Source: Massilia sp. CF038
GTDB taxonomy: Bacteria > Pseudomonadota > Gammaproteobacteria > Burkholderiales > Burkholderiaceae_D
NCBI RefSeq assembly: GCF_900129765.1
Contig: NZ_FQWU01000002.1
Coordinates: forward strand, 620,001 to 684,000
Length of the DNA: 64,000 bases
Direction of reading: 5' to 3'
Part shown: in pieces, positions 17,240-32,500 of the stretch
Layout: every line of letters starts with the position of its first letter
Position numbering within the stretch: the first letter of the stretch is position 1
Program-made: the position numbers and the translations under genes
Notes under the pieces: model-generated
Databases searched by the model: none
What the model saw: the letters and a program-made list of their open reading frames with translations, nothing else
Told to the model about the DNA's origin: nothing

Positions 17240-17593
17240 ATGGCGAACGCAGGCAATATTATCGGCAAAGTAACGCTTCTCGCAGGCGAAGCCACGGTGC
17301 GCTCCCCGGACGGTTCGATCCGCACGCTGCAATTGGGCGATGCGGTGTACGAAGGCGACGTGATCACCACCAGCGAGGGTGGCAAAGTCGAAATCGCCTT
17401 CGAACAAGGCCGCAGCTATGTGATCGGCGGGAATGAAACGCTGACCCTCGACGCCCAGGTGTATGCCCCCGGCGCCACCGAAACCCACGATGCCGCCCTG
17501 CTGCCCGCCACGGGCGAACTGGCCGACGTCACTCAGGCCATCATCTCCGGCAATGGCAGCCTGGATGCCCTGCTTGAAGAAACCGCGGCTGGT
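17240..17593 (+). other. adhesin retention module with LapG cleavage site TAAG
   Basis: Residues 1-118 of the adhesin. In P. fluorescens LapA this segment folds in the periplasm, blocks the TolC pore and is cut by LapG between two alanines of TAAG. Here the motif is EETAAGLSGGG, with codons for T-A-A-G at 17582-17593, followed by a Gly-rich stretch as in LapA. Confidence 0.85.
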
Positions 17594-20500
17594 TTGAGCG
17601 GCGGTGGCGACGACAACGGCAGCTCCTTTGTCGAACTGCTGCGCATCGCCGAATCGACCACCCCGGTCGAAAACACCACCACCGGCATCGAGACCAATAC
17701 CCGTCCGCAGTTCGAGACCGTCAATGGCGCCGCCGCCGAAGCGCCAAGCTCCATCAGCGTCAATCTGCCCGACACCGTCACCCCGGGCGCCGCTTCGAGC
17801 GCCATCACCATTACCGGCAGCACCAGCGCAATCGCCAGCGGCAGCACGGTGACCCTGGTGATCCAGGACAGCGATCCCGCCACGCCGGACGTCACGCTCA
17901 CCGTCGTCACCGCCAATGACGGCAGCTTTACCGGCACTGCCAATTTGTCTGGCCTGGCCCACGGCACCCTGACCGTGACCGCCACCGTGGTCGACCAGAA
18001 CGGCACCAGCAGCAGCGCCACCGATACTGCCGTCATGCTCAACGCCAGCCCAGTGGCCGCCGCGGATACGATCAGCACGGCCGAAGACACGGCAGTGACC
18101 ATCAGCGCCGCCACCCTGCTGGCCAACGATACCGATGCCGATGGCGACGCGCTTGTCATCAGCAGCGTGCAAGGTGCCGTCAACGGCAGCGTTGCCCTTG
18201 TCAACGGCAATATCGTCTTCACGCCGGCCGCCAACTACAACGGCCCTGCTTCGTTCAGCTACACCATCAGCGATGGCCAGGGCGGCAGCTCCACCGCCAC
18301 CGTCAGCCTGAACGTGGGCGCTGTCAATGACGCCGCCGTCATCACGCCCGGCAGTGTGAACCTGACCGAAACCAACCTGCCGCTCACCGCATCCGGCACG
18401 CTGGCCATCAGCGACGTGGACAGCCCGGCCGCCTTCGTGCCCGGCACCCAGACGGGCGCCTACGGCAGCTTGAGCATCAATGCGGCTGGCAACTGGAACT
18501 ACACCGCCAGCAGCGCCCACAATGAATTCGCCGCCGGCAGCACCTACAGCGATGTGTTCACCGTCACCAGTGCCGACGGCACCACCAGCACCATCACAGT
18601 CAATATCGCCGGCACCAACGACGCTGCCGTTATCAGCACCGCAACGGTCGGCCTGACCGAGACCAACGCCGCCCTGAGCGCCACCGGCGCCCTGACCATC
18701 AGCGACGCCGACAGCCCGGCCACGTTCGTGGCCGGCACCATCGCCGGCACCTACGGCAGCATCGCCCTGCAAGCCAACGGCCAGTGGACTTACACCGCCA
18801 GCTCGGCGCACGATGAATTCGTCGGCGGCGCCACCTACAGCGACAGCTTTGTCGTCACCAGCGCCGACGGCACCACCAGCACCATCACCGTCAACATCCT
18901 GGGCACCAATGACGCCGCCGTCATCAGCACCGCCAGCGCCAACCTGGTCCAGTCGAACACGGTCCTGAGCACTGCAGGTACGCTGAGCATTACCGACGTC
19001 GATTCCGCCGCAAGCTTCGTCCCAGGCACCATCAACGGCACCTACGGCAGCATTGCACTCCAGGCAGACGGCCAGTGGGTGTACACCGCCAGCTCGGCCC
19101 ACACCGAATTTGTGGGCGGTACCAATTACAGTGACGTTTTCACCGTCACCAGCGCCGACGGCACCACCAGCACGATCACTGTCAACATCCTCGGCACCAA
19201 TGATGCGGCCGTCATCAGCAGCGCTAGCATTGGCCTGACCGAGACCGACAGCGTTCTCAGTGCGTCCGGCACGCTGACCATCAGCGACGTCGACAGCCCG
19301 GCCACCTTCGTGGCAGGCACCATCGGCGGCGCCTATGGCAGCATCGATCTGCAGGCCAACGGCCAGTGGACCTACACTGCCAGTTCGGCGCACAACGAGT
19401 TCGCTGCTGGTACCAACTACAACGAAGTGTTCACCGTCACCAGCAGCGACGGGACCACCAGCACCATCACGGTCAATATCCTTGGCACCAATGACGCCGC
19501 TGTCATCAGCACCGGCAGCGCTAACCTGACCGAAACCAATGCCGTTCTGGTGACCACCGGCACCCTGACCATCGTTGACCCTGACAATGCAGCGGCCTTT
19601 GTGCCGGCAACCATCAGCGGCACCTACGGCAGCGTCAATCTGCAGGCCAATGGCCAGTGGACCTACACTGCTTCGTCGGCGCACGACGAATTTGTCGGTG
19701 GCGCCACTTACAGCGACACCTTCACCGTCACCAGCGTGGACGGCGCCACCAGCACCATCACCGTCAACATCCTGGGTACCAACGATGCGGCCGTGATCAG
19801 CACGGCCACGGTCAACCTGACCGAATCCGACGTCGCCGGCAGCCCGACGGGTGTGCTCAGCGTGTCCGGCAGCCTGACCATCAGCGACGTTGACAGCCCT
19901 GCCACCTTTGTCGCCGGGACCATCACCGGTGCCTACGGCAGCGTGACCGTGCAGACCAACGGCCAGTGGACCTACAACGCCAGTTCGGCCCATCCGGAGT
20001 TCGTGGCCGGCACCACCTACAGTGACGTGTTCACCGTCACCAGCGCCGACGGCACCACCAGCACCATCACGGTCAACATCCTGGGCACCAATAGCGCCGC
20101 CGTCATCAGCACCGCCACGGCCAACCTGGTCGAGACGGATTCTGTTCTGACCGCATCGGGCACGCTGACCATTTCCGACGCTGACAACAGTGCCACCTTC
20201 GTGGCTGGCACCATCGGCGGCACCTATGGCAGCATTGCCATTGACGCGAACGGCGCCTGGAATTACACCGCCAGCTCGGCCCATCCTGAGTTTGTGGCCG
20301 GCACCAATTACAGCGATGTATTCACCGTCACCAGCGCAGACGGCACCACCAGCACCATTACCGTCAACATCCTGGGCACCAATGACGCTGCCGTCATCAG
20401 CACCGCTACCGCCAACCTGACCGAAACCGACGCCTTGCTGGTCACCTCGGGTACCCTGAGCATCAGCGACGCGGACAGCGCCGCCACCTTCGTGCCGGCG

Positions 20501-23500
20501 ACCATCACGGGCAACTACGGCAGCGTGACCCTGCAAGCAAACGGCCAGTGGACCTACACGGCCAGCTCGGCCCATCCGGAATTTGTCGGCGGGACCAATT
20601 ACAGCGACGCCTTCACCGTCACCAGCGCCGACGGCACCACCAGCACCATCACGGTCAACATCCTCGGCACCAATGATGCGGCAGTCATCAGCAGCGCCAC
20701 TGCCAACCTGGTCGAGACGAACGCAGTCCTGTCCACGTCTGGCACCTTGAACATCAGCGATGCCGACAGCGCCGCCACCTTCGTGGCAGGCACCATCGCC
20801 GGCACCTACGGCAGCGTGGCCCTGCAAGCCAATGGCCAATGGGTCTACACGGCCAGCAGCGCCCACAACGAGTTTGTCGGTGGCGCCAATTACAGTGACG
20901 TGTTCACCGTCACCAGCGCCGACGGCACCACCAGCACCATCACCGTTAATATCCTCGGTATCAACGACGCCGCCGTCATCAGCAGCGCAACCGTGCCGCT
21001 GACCGAGACCGGCGCCGTTCTGACGGCCACAGGCGCCCTTACCATCAGCGACGCCGACAGTGCTGCCGCCTTTGTACCTGGTACCCTGACCGGCACGCAT
21101 GGCAGCGTGGTTCTGCAGGCGAATGGCCAGTGGACCTACACCGCCAGCAGCGCGCACGACGAATTCGCAGGCGGCACCACCTATAGCGACGTGTTCACCG
21201 TCACCAGTGCCGATGGCACGACCAGCACCATCACGGTCAATATCCTCGGCACCAACGATGCTGCGGTTCTGAGCACGGCCACGGCCAATCTGACCGAAAC
21301 CAACGCCGTCTTGAGCACGTCCGGCACCTTGACCGTGTCCGACGTCGACAGCGCGGCCAGTTTCAATGCCGGCACCATCACCGGCACCTATGGCAGCATT
21401 GTTCTGCAGGCCGATGGCCAGTGGACCTACAACGCCAGCTCCGCGCATCCTGAATTTGTGGCCGGCACCACCTACAGCGATACTTTCGCTGTCACCAGCG
21501 CTGACGGCACCGCCACCACGATCACGGTCAATATTCTGGGCACCAATGACACGGCAGTCATCAGCACCGCAACCGCCAACCTGATCGAAAACGGTACCGT
21601 ACTGACCGCCAACGGCAGCTTGAGCATTACCGATCCAGACAGCCCGGCCGTCTTCAACCCCGCCACCATCAACGGCAGCTACGGCAGCCTGACCATTGAC
21701 GCGGCCGGCAACTGGAACTACACCGCCACCTCGACCCACGAAGAATTCGCCGGCGGCACCACCTATGCCGACGTATTCACCGTCACCAGCGCTGACGGCA
21801 GCACCAGCACCGTGACCGTCAATATCGTCGGCTCGAACGGCAATGCGGTCATCAGTACCGCGACCGTCAATCTGAACGAGACCAATGCCGTCCTGACCTC
21901 GTCGGGCACGCTGACCATCACCGATGCCGACAGCCCTGCAAGCTTCACCGCCGAAACCATCACCGGCAGCTACGGCAGCGTCACCATCGCGGCCAATGGC
22001 CAGTGGACCTACACGGCCAGTTCGGCCCACAATGAATTTGCAGGCGGCGCTACCTACTCCGACGTGTTCGTCGTCACCAGCGACGATGGCACGCCAAGCA
22101 CGATCACGGTCAATATCCTGGGCACGAACGACGCGGCAGTCCTCAGCAGCGCAACTGCCAGCCTGACCGAGACCAATGCAGTCCTGACGACGAGCGGCCA
22201 GCTCACCATCAGCGATGTCGACAACCCGGCCACGTTCGCCGCCGGCACCATCAGCGGTACCTACGGCAGCGTTACGCTGCAGGCGAACGGCCAGTGGGTG
22301 TACAACGCCAGCAGCGCGCACAACGAATTTGCTGCCGGCAGCACGCACACCGACACGTTTACCGTCGCCGCGACCGATGGCACCACCAGCACCATCACCA
22401 TCAGCATCCTGGGCACCAACGACGCCGCCGTCATCAGCACTGGCAGCGCCAGCCTGGTTGAAACCAATGCGGTCCTGTCCACTTCGGGCACCCTGAGCAT
22501 CAGCGACGCCGACAGCGCCGCCACCTTTGCGGCAGGTACGATCGCCGGCACCTATGGCAGCGTGGCCCTGCAGAGCAATGGTCAATGGGTTTACACCGCC
22601 AGCAGCGCTCACAATGAATTCGTGGGCGGCACAAACTACCAGGACGTGTTCACCGTTGCCAGTGCCGACGGCACCACCAGCACCATCACCATCAACATCC
22701 TGGGCACCAACGATGCGGCCGTGATTAGCACCGCCACCGCAAACCTGACCGAGACCAATGCCGTGTTGACCTCGTCCGGCACGCTGAGCATCGCGGACGC
22801 TGACAGCGCGGCCACGTTCGTCCCGGCCACCATTACTGGCACCTATGGCAGCGTCAACCTGCAGAGCAACGGCCAGTGGACTTACACCGCCAGCTCGGCG
22901 CACAACGAATTTGCAGCCGGCACCACCTACAGCGACGTGTTCACTGTCGCCAGCGCGGACGGCACCACCAGCACCATCACCGTTAACATTTTGGGCACCA
23001 ATGACGCGGCCGTGATCAGCACCGCCACCGTCAACCTGGTTGAGACGAACGCCGTACTGACCGCCAGCGGCAACCTGACCGTGTCCGACGTGGACAGCGC
23101 GGCGAGCTTCGCGGCAGGCACCATCGGCGGCGCTTACGGCAGTATCAATCTGCAGGCCAACGGCCAGTGGACTTACACCGCCATTTCGGCGCACAACGAA
23201 TTTGTCGCCGGCACCAACTATCAGGACGTGTTCACCGTCGCCAGTGCCGACGGGACTACCAGCACCATCACGGTCAACATCCTGGGCACCAACGACGCCG
23301 CTGTTGTTAGTACCGCAACCGCCAACCTGACCGAGACCAACGCTGTATTGACTACTTCGGGCACGTTGAGCGTGTCGGACGTGGACAGCGCTGGCAGCTT
23401 CACCCCTGCCACCGTTGCTGGCAACTACGGCAGCGTGACGCTCCAGGCAAACGGCCAGTGGACCTACACGGCCAGCTCGGCCCACAACGAATTTGTCGCC

Positions 23501-26500
23501 GGTACCACCTACAGCGACACTTTTGCTGTTACCACCGTCGACGGCACCGCCAGCACCATTACGGTCAATATCGTCGGCACCAACGATGCCGCGGTCATCA
23601 GCAGCGCCACCGTCAATCTGCTTGAAACCAATGCCGTGCTGACCGCCGCAGGCACCCTGACCATTTCGGACGTGGATGGCGGCGCAAGCTTCGTACCGGC
23701 CACCATCAATGGCACCTACGGCAGCGTCACGATCGACGCCAGCGGCAACTGGAACTACACGGCCAGCTCGGCGCACAATGAATTCCAGGGCAGCCCAAGT
23801 TCGATCAACTTCTATAACGATACCTTTACCGTCACCGGTATTGACGGCACCACCAGCACCATCACCGTCAACATCCGCGGCACCAACGATGCCGCCGTCA
23901 TCAGCACCGCCACGGTCAATCTGACCGAAACCAATGCCGTGCTGACCAGCGCCGGCACGCTCACCATTTCCGACCTCGACAGCCCTGCCACCTTCATCGC
24001 CGGCACCCTGACCGGCACCTACGGCAGCGTCAATCTGCAGGCCAACGGCCAGTGGGTCTACACCGCCAGCACCGCGCACAATGAATTTGTGGGCGGTACT
24101 ACCTATAGCGACGTATTCACCGTCACCAGCGCCGACGGCACCACCAGCACCATCACGGTCAATATCCTGGGCACCAATGACGCTGCTGTCATCAGCACCG
24201 CAACGGCCAACCTGACCGAGACCAATGCCGTATTGAGCACCTCGGGCACCTTGACCATCACTGATGCCGACAGTGCCGCCAGTTTCAATGCTGGCACGTT
24301 CACGGGTACCTACGGCAGTGTGGCTCTGCAAACGAACGGCCAATGGACCTACACCGCCAGCAGCGCGCATAACGAGTTCGTTGGCGGCACCACCTACAGC
24401 GACGTGTTCACCGTCACCAGTGCGGACGGCACCACCAGCACGATCACGGTCAATATCCTGGGCACCAACGACGCTGCCGTCATCAGCAGCGCAATCGTGC
24501 CGCTGACCGAGACCGACGCCGTGCTGAGCGCATCCGGTACGTTGACGATCAGCGACGCCGACAGCGCCGCCAGTTTCAATGCCGGCACCATTGCGGGCAA
24601 CTACGGCAGCATCGCCCTGCAGGCCAACGGCCAGTGGGTCTATACCGCCAGCAGCGCGCACAACGAATTTGTAGGTGGCACCACCTACAGCGATGTGTTC
24701 ACCGTCACCAGCGCCGACGGCACCGTTAGCACCATCACGGTCAACATCCTCGGCACCAATGACGCCGCGGTCCTGAGCACCGCGACCGCCAATCTGACCG
24801 AGACCAACGCAGTGCTGACGGCTTCGGGAACCTTGAGCGTGTCCGACGTCGACAGCGCCGCAAGCTTCAACGCTGGCACGATTAGCGGCACCTACGGCAG
24901 CATCGCCCTGCAGGTCAATGGCCAGTGGGTCTACACCGCCAGCAGCGCCCACAATGAATTCGTGGGCGGCACGACGTACAGCGACGTCTTCACTGTTACC
25001 AGCGCCGACGGCACCGCCAGCACCATCACGGTCAATATCCTGGGTACCAACGACGCGGCCGTTCTCAGCACGGCAACGGCCAATCTGACGGAAACCAATG
25101 CGGTCCTGAGCGCCACCGGTACGCTGACCATTTCCGACGCCGATAGCGCCGCCAGTTTCAACGCCGGCACCATCGCCGGCGCCTACGGCAGCATCGCACT
25201 GCAAGCCAACGGCCAATGGACCTACACCGCCAGCAGCGCGCACAACGAATTTGTCGGCGGTACGACCTACAGCGACGTTTTCACCGTCACTAGTGCCGAC
25301 GGCACCGCCAGCACCATCACCGTCAATATCCTGGGCACCAACGATGCCGCGGTTCTCAGCACGGCCACGGCCAACCTGACTCAGACCAATGCGGTTCTCA
25401 CCACGTCGGGCAGCCTGACGGTTTCCGATGTCGACAGCCCAGCCACCTTCGTTGCGGGTACCATTGCGGGCACCTATGGCAGCGTCGCCCTCCAGGCCGA
25501 TGGCCAGTGGACCTACACCGCCAGCTCGGCGCACGGCGAGTTTGTCGGTGGCACCAGCTACAGCGATGTGTTCACGGTCACCAGCGCCGACGGCACCACC
25601 AGCACGATCACGGTGAACATCCTGGGCACCAATGACGCAGCCGTCATCAGCACCGCGACGGCCAACCTGATCGAGACCGATTCGGTCTTGGCGACCTCGG
25701 GCACCCTCACCATTTCCGACGTCGACAGCGCGGCCACCTTCGTCGCCGGCACCATCGCCGGCGCTTATGGCAGCGTGACGATCAATGCCGCAGGCGCCTG
25801 GACCTACACCGCCAGCTCGGCGCATCCTGAATTCGTCGGCGGCACCACCTACAGCGATGTCTTCACCGTCAAGAGCGCGGACGGCACCAGCAGCACGATT
25901 ACCGTCAACATTCTCGGTTCGAACGGCAATGCGGTGATCAGCACTGCGACAGCCAACCTGACCGAGACCAATGCCGTACTCACCGCTTCGGGCACCCTGA
26001 CCATCACCGATGTCGACAGCGCGGCGACGTTCGTGCCAGACACCCTGGCAGGCACCTACGGCAGCGTGGTCCTGCAAGCGAACGGCAACTGGGCTTACAC
26101 GGCCAGTTCGGCGCACAATGAATTCGTTGGTGGCACGACCTACACCGATGTGTTCACGGTCACCAGTGACGATGGCACCACCAGCACCATCACGGTCAAC
26201 ATCCTGGGTACAAACGACGCGGCCATCCTCAGCACCGCAACCGCCAGCCTGGTTGAGACCAATGCAGTGTTGACTGCCTCTGGCACGCTGACCGTTTCCG
26301 ACGTCGACAGCGCGGCCACGTTTGTGGCCGGAACCATTCCCGGCACCTACGGCAGCATTGCACTGCAGGCCAATGGCCAGTGGGTCTACACCGCCGCCAG
26401 CGCGCACAACGAATTCGTCGGCGGAACCAACTACAGCGAAGTATTTACCGTCAAGAGCGCCGACGGCACCACCAGCACCATTACGGTCAACATTTTGGGC

Positions 26501-29500
26501 ACCAATGATGTCGCAGTGCTGAGCACCGCAACCGCCAACCTGACCGAAACCAATGCCGTATTGACCGCATCGGGCAGCCTGACCATTTCCGACGTCGACA
26601 GCGCAGCCACGTTTGTGGCGGGCACCATCGCGGGCACCTATGGCAGCATTGCATTGCAGAGCAACGGCCAGTGGGTCTATACCGCCAGCAGCGCCCACAA
26701 CGAGTTCGTCGGCGGCACCACCTACACAGACAATTTCACGGTCACCAGTGCCGACGGCACTACCAGCACCATCACTGTCAATATTCTGGGCACGAATGAC
26801 GCCGCGGTCATCAGCAGCGCCACCGTACCGCTGACCGAGACCAACGCTGTCTTGACCGCATCGGGCAGCTTGACGATCACTGATGCCGACAGCGCCGCCA
26901 CCTTTGTGGCAGGTACGCTGACCGGCACTTACGGCAGCGTCGCGCTGCAGGCCAATGGCCAGTGGACCTACACCGCCAGCAGCGCGCATAACGAATTCGT
27001 GGGCGGCGCCACTTACAGCGACGTCTTCACGGTCACCAGCGCGGACGGCACTACCAGCACCATCACCGTCAATATCCTGGGCACCAACGACGCGGCAGTT
27101 CTGAGCAGCGCCACCGTCAACCTGACCGAGACAGACGCGGTGCTGACCACCTCGGGCACGTTGAGCGTTTCCGATGTCGACAGTGCAGCAGCCTTTGTCG
27201 CAGCTACCATTCCGGGCACCTACGGCAGCATCGCCATGCAAGCAAACGGCCAGTGGACGTACACTGCCAGCAGCGCGCATAACGAGTTTGTGGGCGGCAC
27301 CAGCTACAGCGACGTGTTCACGGTCACCAGCGCAGATGGCACCACCAGCACCATCACCGTCAATATCCTGGGGGCGAACGACGCCGCCGTGATCAGCAGC
27401 GCCACCGTGCCACTGACCGAGACCAACGCCGTCTTGAGCGCGTCGGGCACCTTGACCCTTACCGATGCAGACAGCGCCGCCACCTTCGTTCCAGGTACGC
27501 TGACCGGCACTTACGGCAGCGTTGCCCTGCAGGCCAATGGGCAGTGGACCTACACCGCCAGCAGCGCCCACAACGAATTCGTGGGCGGGACCACCTACAG
27601 CGACACGTTCACCGTCACCAGTGCCGATGGCAGCACCAGCACCATTACCGTCAACATCCTGGGCACCAACGACGCGGCGGTCCTGAGCACCGCCACGGCC
27701 AACCTGACCGAAACCAATTCTGTGCTGACCGCATCCGGCACACTGACCGTATCCGACGTCGATAGTGCAGCAAGTTTCAACGCCGGCACGATCGCAGGCA
27801 CCTATGGCAGCATCGTCTTGCAGGCCAATGGCCAGTGGACCTACACCGCCAGCACCGCTCACAATGAATTCGTGGGCGGAACCACTTATAGTGATACGTT
27901 CAACGTCACCAGCGCCGACGGCACCGCAACCACCATCACCGTCAACATCCTGGGCACCAACGACGCCGCGGTCCTAAGCACCGCCACGGCGAATCTGACG
28001 GAGACCAACGCAGTTCTGACTGCCTCGGGCACGCTGACCGTCACCGACGTCGATAGCGCCGCCAGCTTCAACGCCGGTACCATTGCCGGCACCTATGGCA
28101 GCATCAACCTGCAAGCCAACGGCCAATGGACCTACACCGCAAGTTCGGCACACGATGAATTTGTGGGCGGCACGACCTACAGCGACAACTTCACCGTTAC
28201 CAGCGCCGATGGGACCACCAGCACCATTACGGTCAATATCCTCGGCACCAACGATGCTGCAGTGCTCAGCACCGCCAGCGTCAATCTGACCGAAACCGAT
28301 GCAGTCCTGAGCACATCGGGCACCTTGACCGTGTCCGATGTCGACAGCGCAGCAGCCTTCGTACCGGGCACCATCAACGGCACCTACGGCAGCGTTACTC
28401 TGCAAGCCAATGGCCAATGGATCTACACGGCCAGCAGCGCCCACAACGAATTCGTCGGCGGCACCACTTACACTGACAACTTCACGGTCGCCAGCGCCGA
28501 CGGCACCGCCAGCACCATCACGGTCAATATCGTGGGCGCGAACGATGCTGCTGTGATCAGCAGCGCAACCGTGCCGCTGACCGAAACCAATGCCGTCCTG
28601 ACGGCATCGGGTACCTTGACCATCACCGATGCTGACAGCGCCACTACATTCGTGGCCGGCACCATCAATGGCACCTATGGCAGCGTGGCCTTGCAGGCCA
28701 ATGGCCAATGGGTCTATACCGCCTCCAGCGCCCATAACGAATTCGTCGGTGGTACGACTTACACCGACAACTTCACCGTCAAGAGCGCTGACGGCACCAC
28801 CAGCACCATCACCGTCAACATCCTGGGCACCAACGATGCTGCGGTCCTGAGCACCGCAACAGCGAACCTGACCGAAACGAATGCCGTCCTGACGGCGTCG
28901 GGCACCCTGACCGTATCCGACGTCGACAGCGCAGCCAGTTTCAACGCAGGCACCATTGCCGGCACCTATGGCAGCATCGCCCTGCAGGCCAATGGCCAGT
29001 GGGTCTATACCGCCAGCACTGCGCACAACGAATTCGTGGGCGGTACCACTTACAGCGACACCTTCAACGTCACCAGCGCCGACGGCACTGCCACCACGAT
29101 CACGGTCAACATCCTGGGCACCAACGACGCGGCAGTATTGAGCACCGCTACTGCCAACCTAACCGAGACCAATGCTGTGCTGACCGCTGCCGGCACACTG
29201 ACCGTGTCTGACGTCGACAGCGCAGCCAGCTTCAACGCGGGCACCATCGCCGGCACCTACGGCAGCGTTGTCCTGCATGCCAATGGCCAGTGGGTTTACA
29301 CGGCCAGCAGCGCCCATAATGAGTTCGTGGGCGGCACGACTTACACCGATACATTCACCGTCACCAGCGCCGATGGCACCGCCAGCAACATCACGGTCAA
29401 CATCCTGGGCACCAACGATGCCGCCGTTCTGAGCACCGCGACGGTCAATCTGACCGAAACGAATGCGGTACTGACGGCTTCCGGGACCCTGACCGTGTCC

Positions 29501-32500
29501 GACGTCGACAGCGCCCCCAGCTTCAACGCCGGCACCATCGCCGGCACCTACGGCAGCGTTGCCCTGCAAGCCAACGGCCAGTGGGTCTACACGGCCAGCA
29601 GCGCCCACGACGAATTCGTGGACGGCACCACCTACACCGACAGCTTCACCGTCACCAGCGCCGATGGCACCACCAGTACCATCACGGTGAACATCCTTGG
29701 CGCCAATGACGCGGCGGTCATCAGCAGCGCAACCGTGCCACTGACCGAAACCAACGCCGTGCTGACCGCATCCGGCACGCTGACCATCACCGACGCCGAC
29801 AGCGCTGCCACCTTCGTGGCTGGCACCGTTACCGGTACGTATGGCAGCGTCGCCCTGCAGGCCAACGGCCAGTGGACCTACACCGCCAGCAGCGCCCATA
29901 ATGAATTCGTGGGCGGCAGCACCTACAGCGATGTATTCACGGTCACCAGTGCAGACGGCACCACCAGCACCATCACCGTCAACATCCTGGGCACCAACGA
30001 TGCGGCTGTTCTGAGCACCGCAACGGCTAACCTGACCGAAACGAATGCGGTCCTGACGGCTTCGGGCACCCTGACCGTGACCGATGTGGATAGCGCTGCG
30101 AGCTTCAACGCGGGCACCATCGCCGGCACCTATGGCAGCATTGCCCTGCAAGCCAACGGCCAATGGGTCTACACTGCCAGCAGCGCCCACAATGAGTTCG
30201 TGGGCGGTACAAGCTACAGCGATACCTTCACGGTCACCAGTGCAGACGGCACGGCCACCACCGTCACCGTCAATATCCTCGGCACCAACGATGCTGCAGT
30301 CCTGAGCACCGCCACCGCCAATCTGACCGAAACCAACGCCGTTCTGACGGCATCGGGCACGCTGACAGTGTCCGATGTGGATAGCGCGGCCAGCTTCAAT
30401 GCCGGCACGATCGCCGGCACCTACGGCAGCATCACCCTGCAGGCCAATGGCCAGTGGGTCTACACCGCCAGCAGCGCCCACAACGATTTCGTGGGCGGCA
30501 CGACTTACAGCGACACGTTCAACGTCACCAGTGTCGATGGCACAGCCAGCACCATCACGGTCAACATCCTGGGCACCAACGATGCGGCAGTATTGAGCAC
30601 CGCCACGGCCAACCTGACCGAAACCAATGCCGTCCTGACAGCTTCTGGCACCCTGACCGTGTCCGACGTAGATAGCGCCGCCAGTTTCAACGCCGGCACC
30701 ATCGCCGGGACCTATGGCAGCATTGTCCTGCAGGCCAACGGCCAGTGGGTTTACACCGCCAGCACTGCTCACAATGAATTCGTGGGCGGTACTACGTACA
30801 GCGACACGTTCAACGTGACGAGCGCCGACGGCACGGCTACCACCATCACCGTCAACATCCTCGGCACCAACGATGCTGCGGTGTTGAGCACCGCAACGGT
30901 CAATCTGACTGAATCGAACGCTGTCCTCACAGCTTCGGGCACCCTGACAATTTCCGATGTGGACAGCGCGGCCAGTTTCAATGCAGGCACCATCGCCGGC
31001 ACCTACGGCAGCATCGCCCTGCAGGCCAATGGCCAGTGGGTCTACACCGCCAGCACCGCCCACAATGAATTCGTTGGCGGCACGACTTACAGCGATACAT
31101 TCAACGTCACCAGCGCCGACGGCTCCGCCACCACTATCACGGTCAACATCCTCGGCACCAACGATGCCGCCGTCCTGAGCACCGCCACTTCCAACCTGAC
31201 CGAGACGAATGCCGTACTCACAGCGTCCGGCACCTTGAGCATCTCCGATGTCGACAGCGCAGCAAGCTTCAACGCGGGCACCATCACTGGTACCTACGGC
31301 AGCGTCAATCTGCAGTCGAACGGCCAGTGGATCTACACCGCCAGCAGCGCTCACAATGAATTCGTGGGCGGTACCACTTACAGCGACAACTTCACGGTTA
31401 CCAGCGCCGACGGCACCAGCAGCACCATCACCGTCAACATCCTGGGTACCAATGACGCCGCAGTGCTTAGCACCGCAACAGCCAACCTGACTGAAACGAA
31501 CGCGGTCCTGACGGCTTCCGGCACCCTGACCGTGTCCGACGTCGATAGCGCAGCAAGCTTCACCGCAGGCACCATCGCCGGCACCTATGGCAGCATCGCC
31601 CTGCAGGCCAATGGCCAGTGGGTTTATACGGCCAGCACTGCGCACAACGAGTTCGTGGGCGGCACGACTTACAGCGATACCTTCAACGTCACCAGCGCCG
31701 ACGGCACCGCCACCACCATCACGGTCAACATCCTGGGCACCAACGACGCGGCAGTGCTGAGCACTGCAACCGTCAACCTGACCGAGACCAATGCCGTCCT
31801 GACGGCTTCCGGCACCCTGACCGTGTCCGACGTTGACAGCGCTGCAAGCTTCAACGCGGGCACCATCGCCGGCACTTACGGCAGCATCGCCCTGCAGGCC
31901 AATGGCCAGTGGGTCTACACCGCCAGCACTGCGCACAATGAGTTCGTGGGAGGCACCACCTACAGCGACACCTTCAATGTCACCAGCGCCGACGGTACCG
32001 CCACCACCATCACGGTCAACATCCTCGGCACCAATGATGCCGCCGTCCTGAGCACGGCGACGGACAACCTGACCGAGACCAACGCCGTCCTGACGGCATC
32101 GGGCACGCTGACAGTGTCCGATGTGGATAGCGCGGCCAGCTTCAACGCCGGCACCATCGTGGGCACCTACGGCAGCGTTGCGCTGCAAGCCAACGGCCAG
32201 TGGGTCTACACCGCCAGCAGTGCCCACAACGAATTCGTGGGCGGTACCACCTATACCGATACATTCACCGTCACCAGCGCCGACGGCACGGCCAGCACCA
32301 TCACGGTCAACATCCTGGGCACCAACGATGCTGCCGTCCTGAGCACCGCAACGGTCAATCTGACCGAAACGAACGCTGTCTTGACGGCTTCCGGTACCCT
32401 GACCGTGTCCGACGTCGACAGCGCCGCCAGCTTCAACGCCGGCACCATCGCCGGCACTTACGGCAGCATCGCCCTGCAGGCCAATGGCCAGTGGGTCTAC

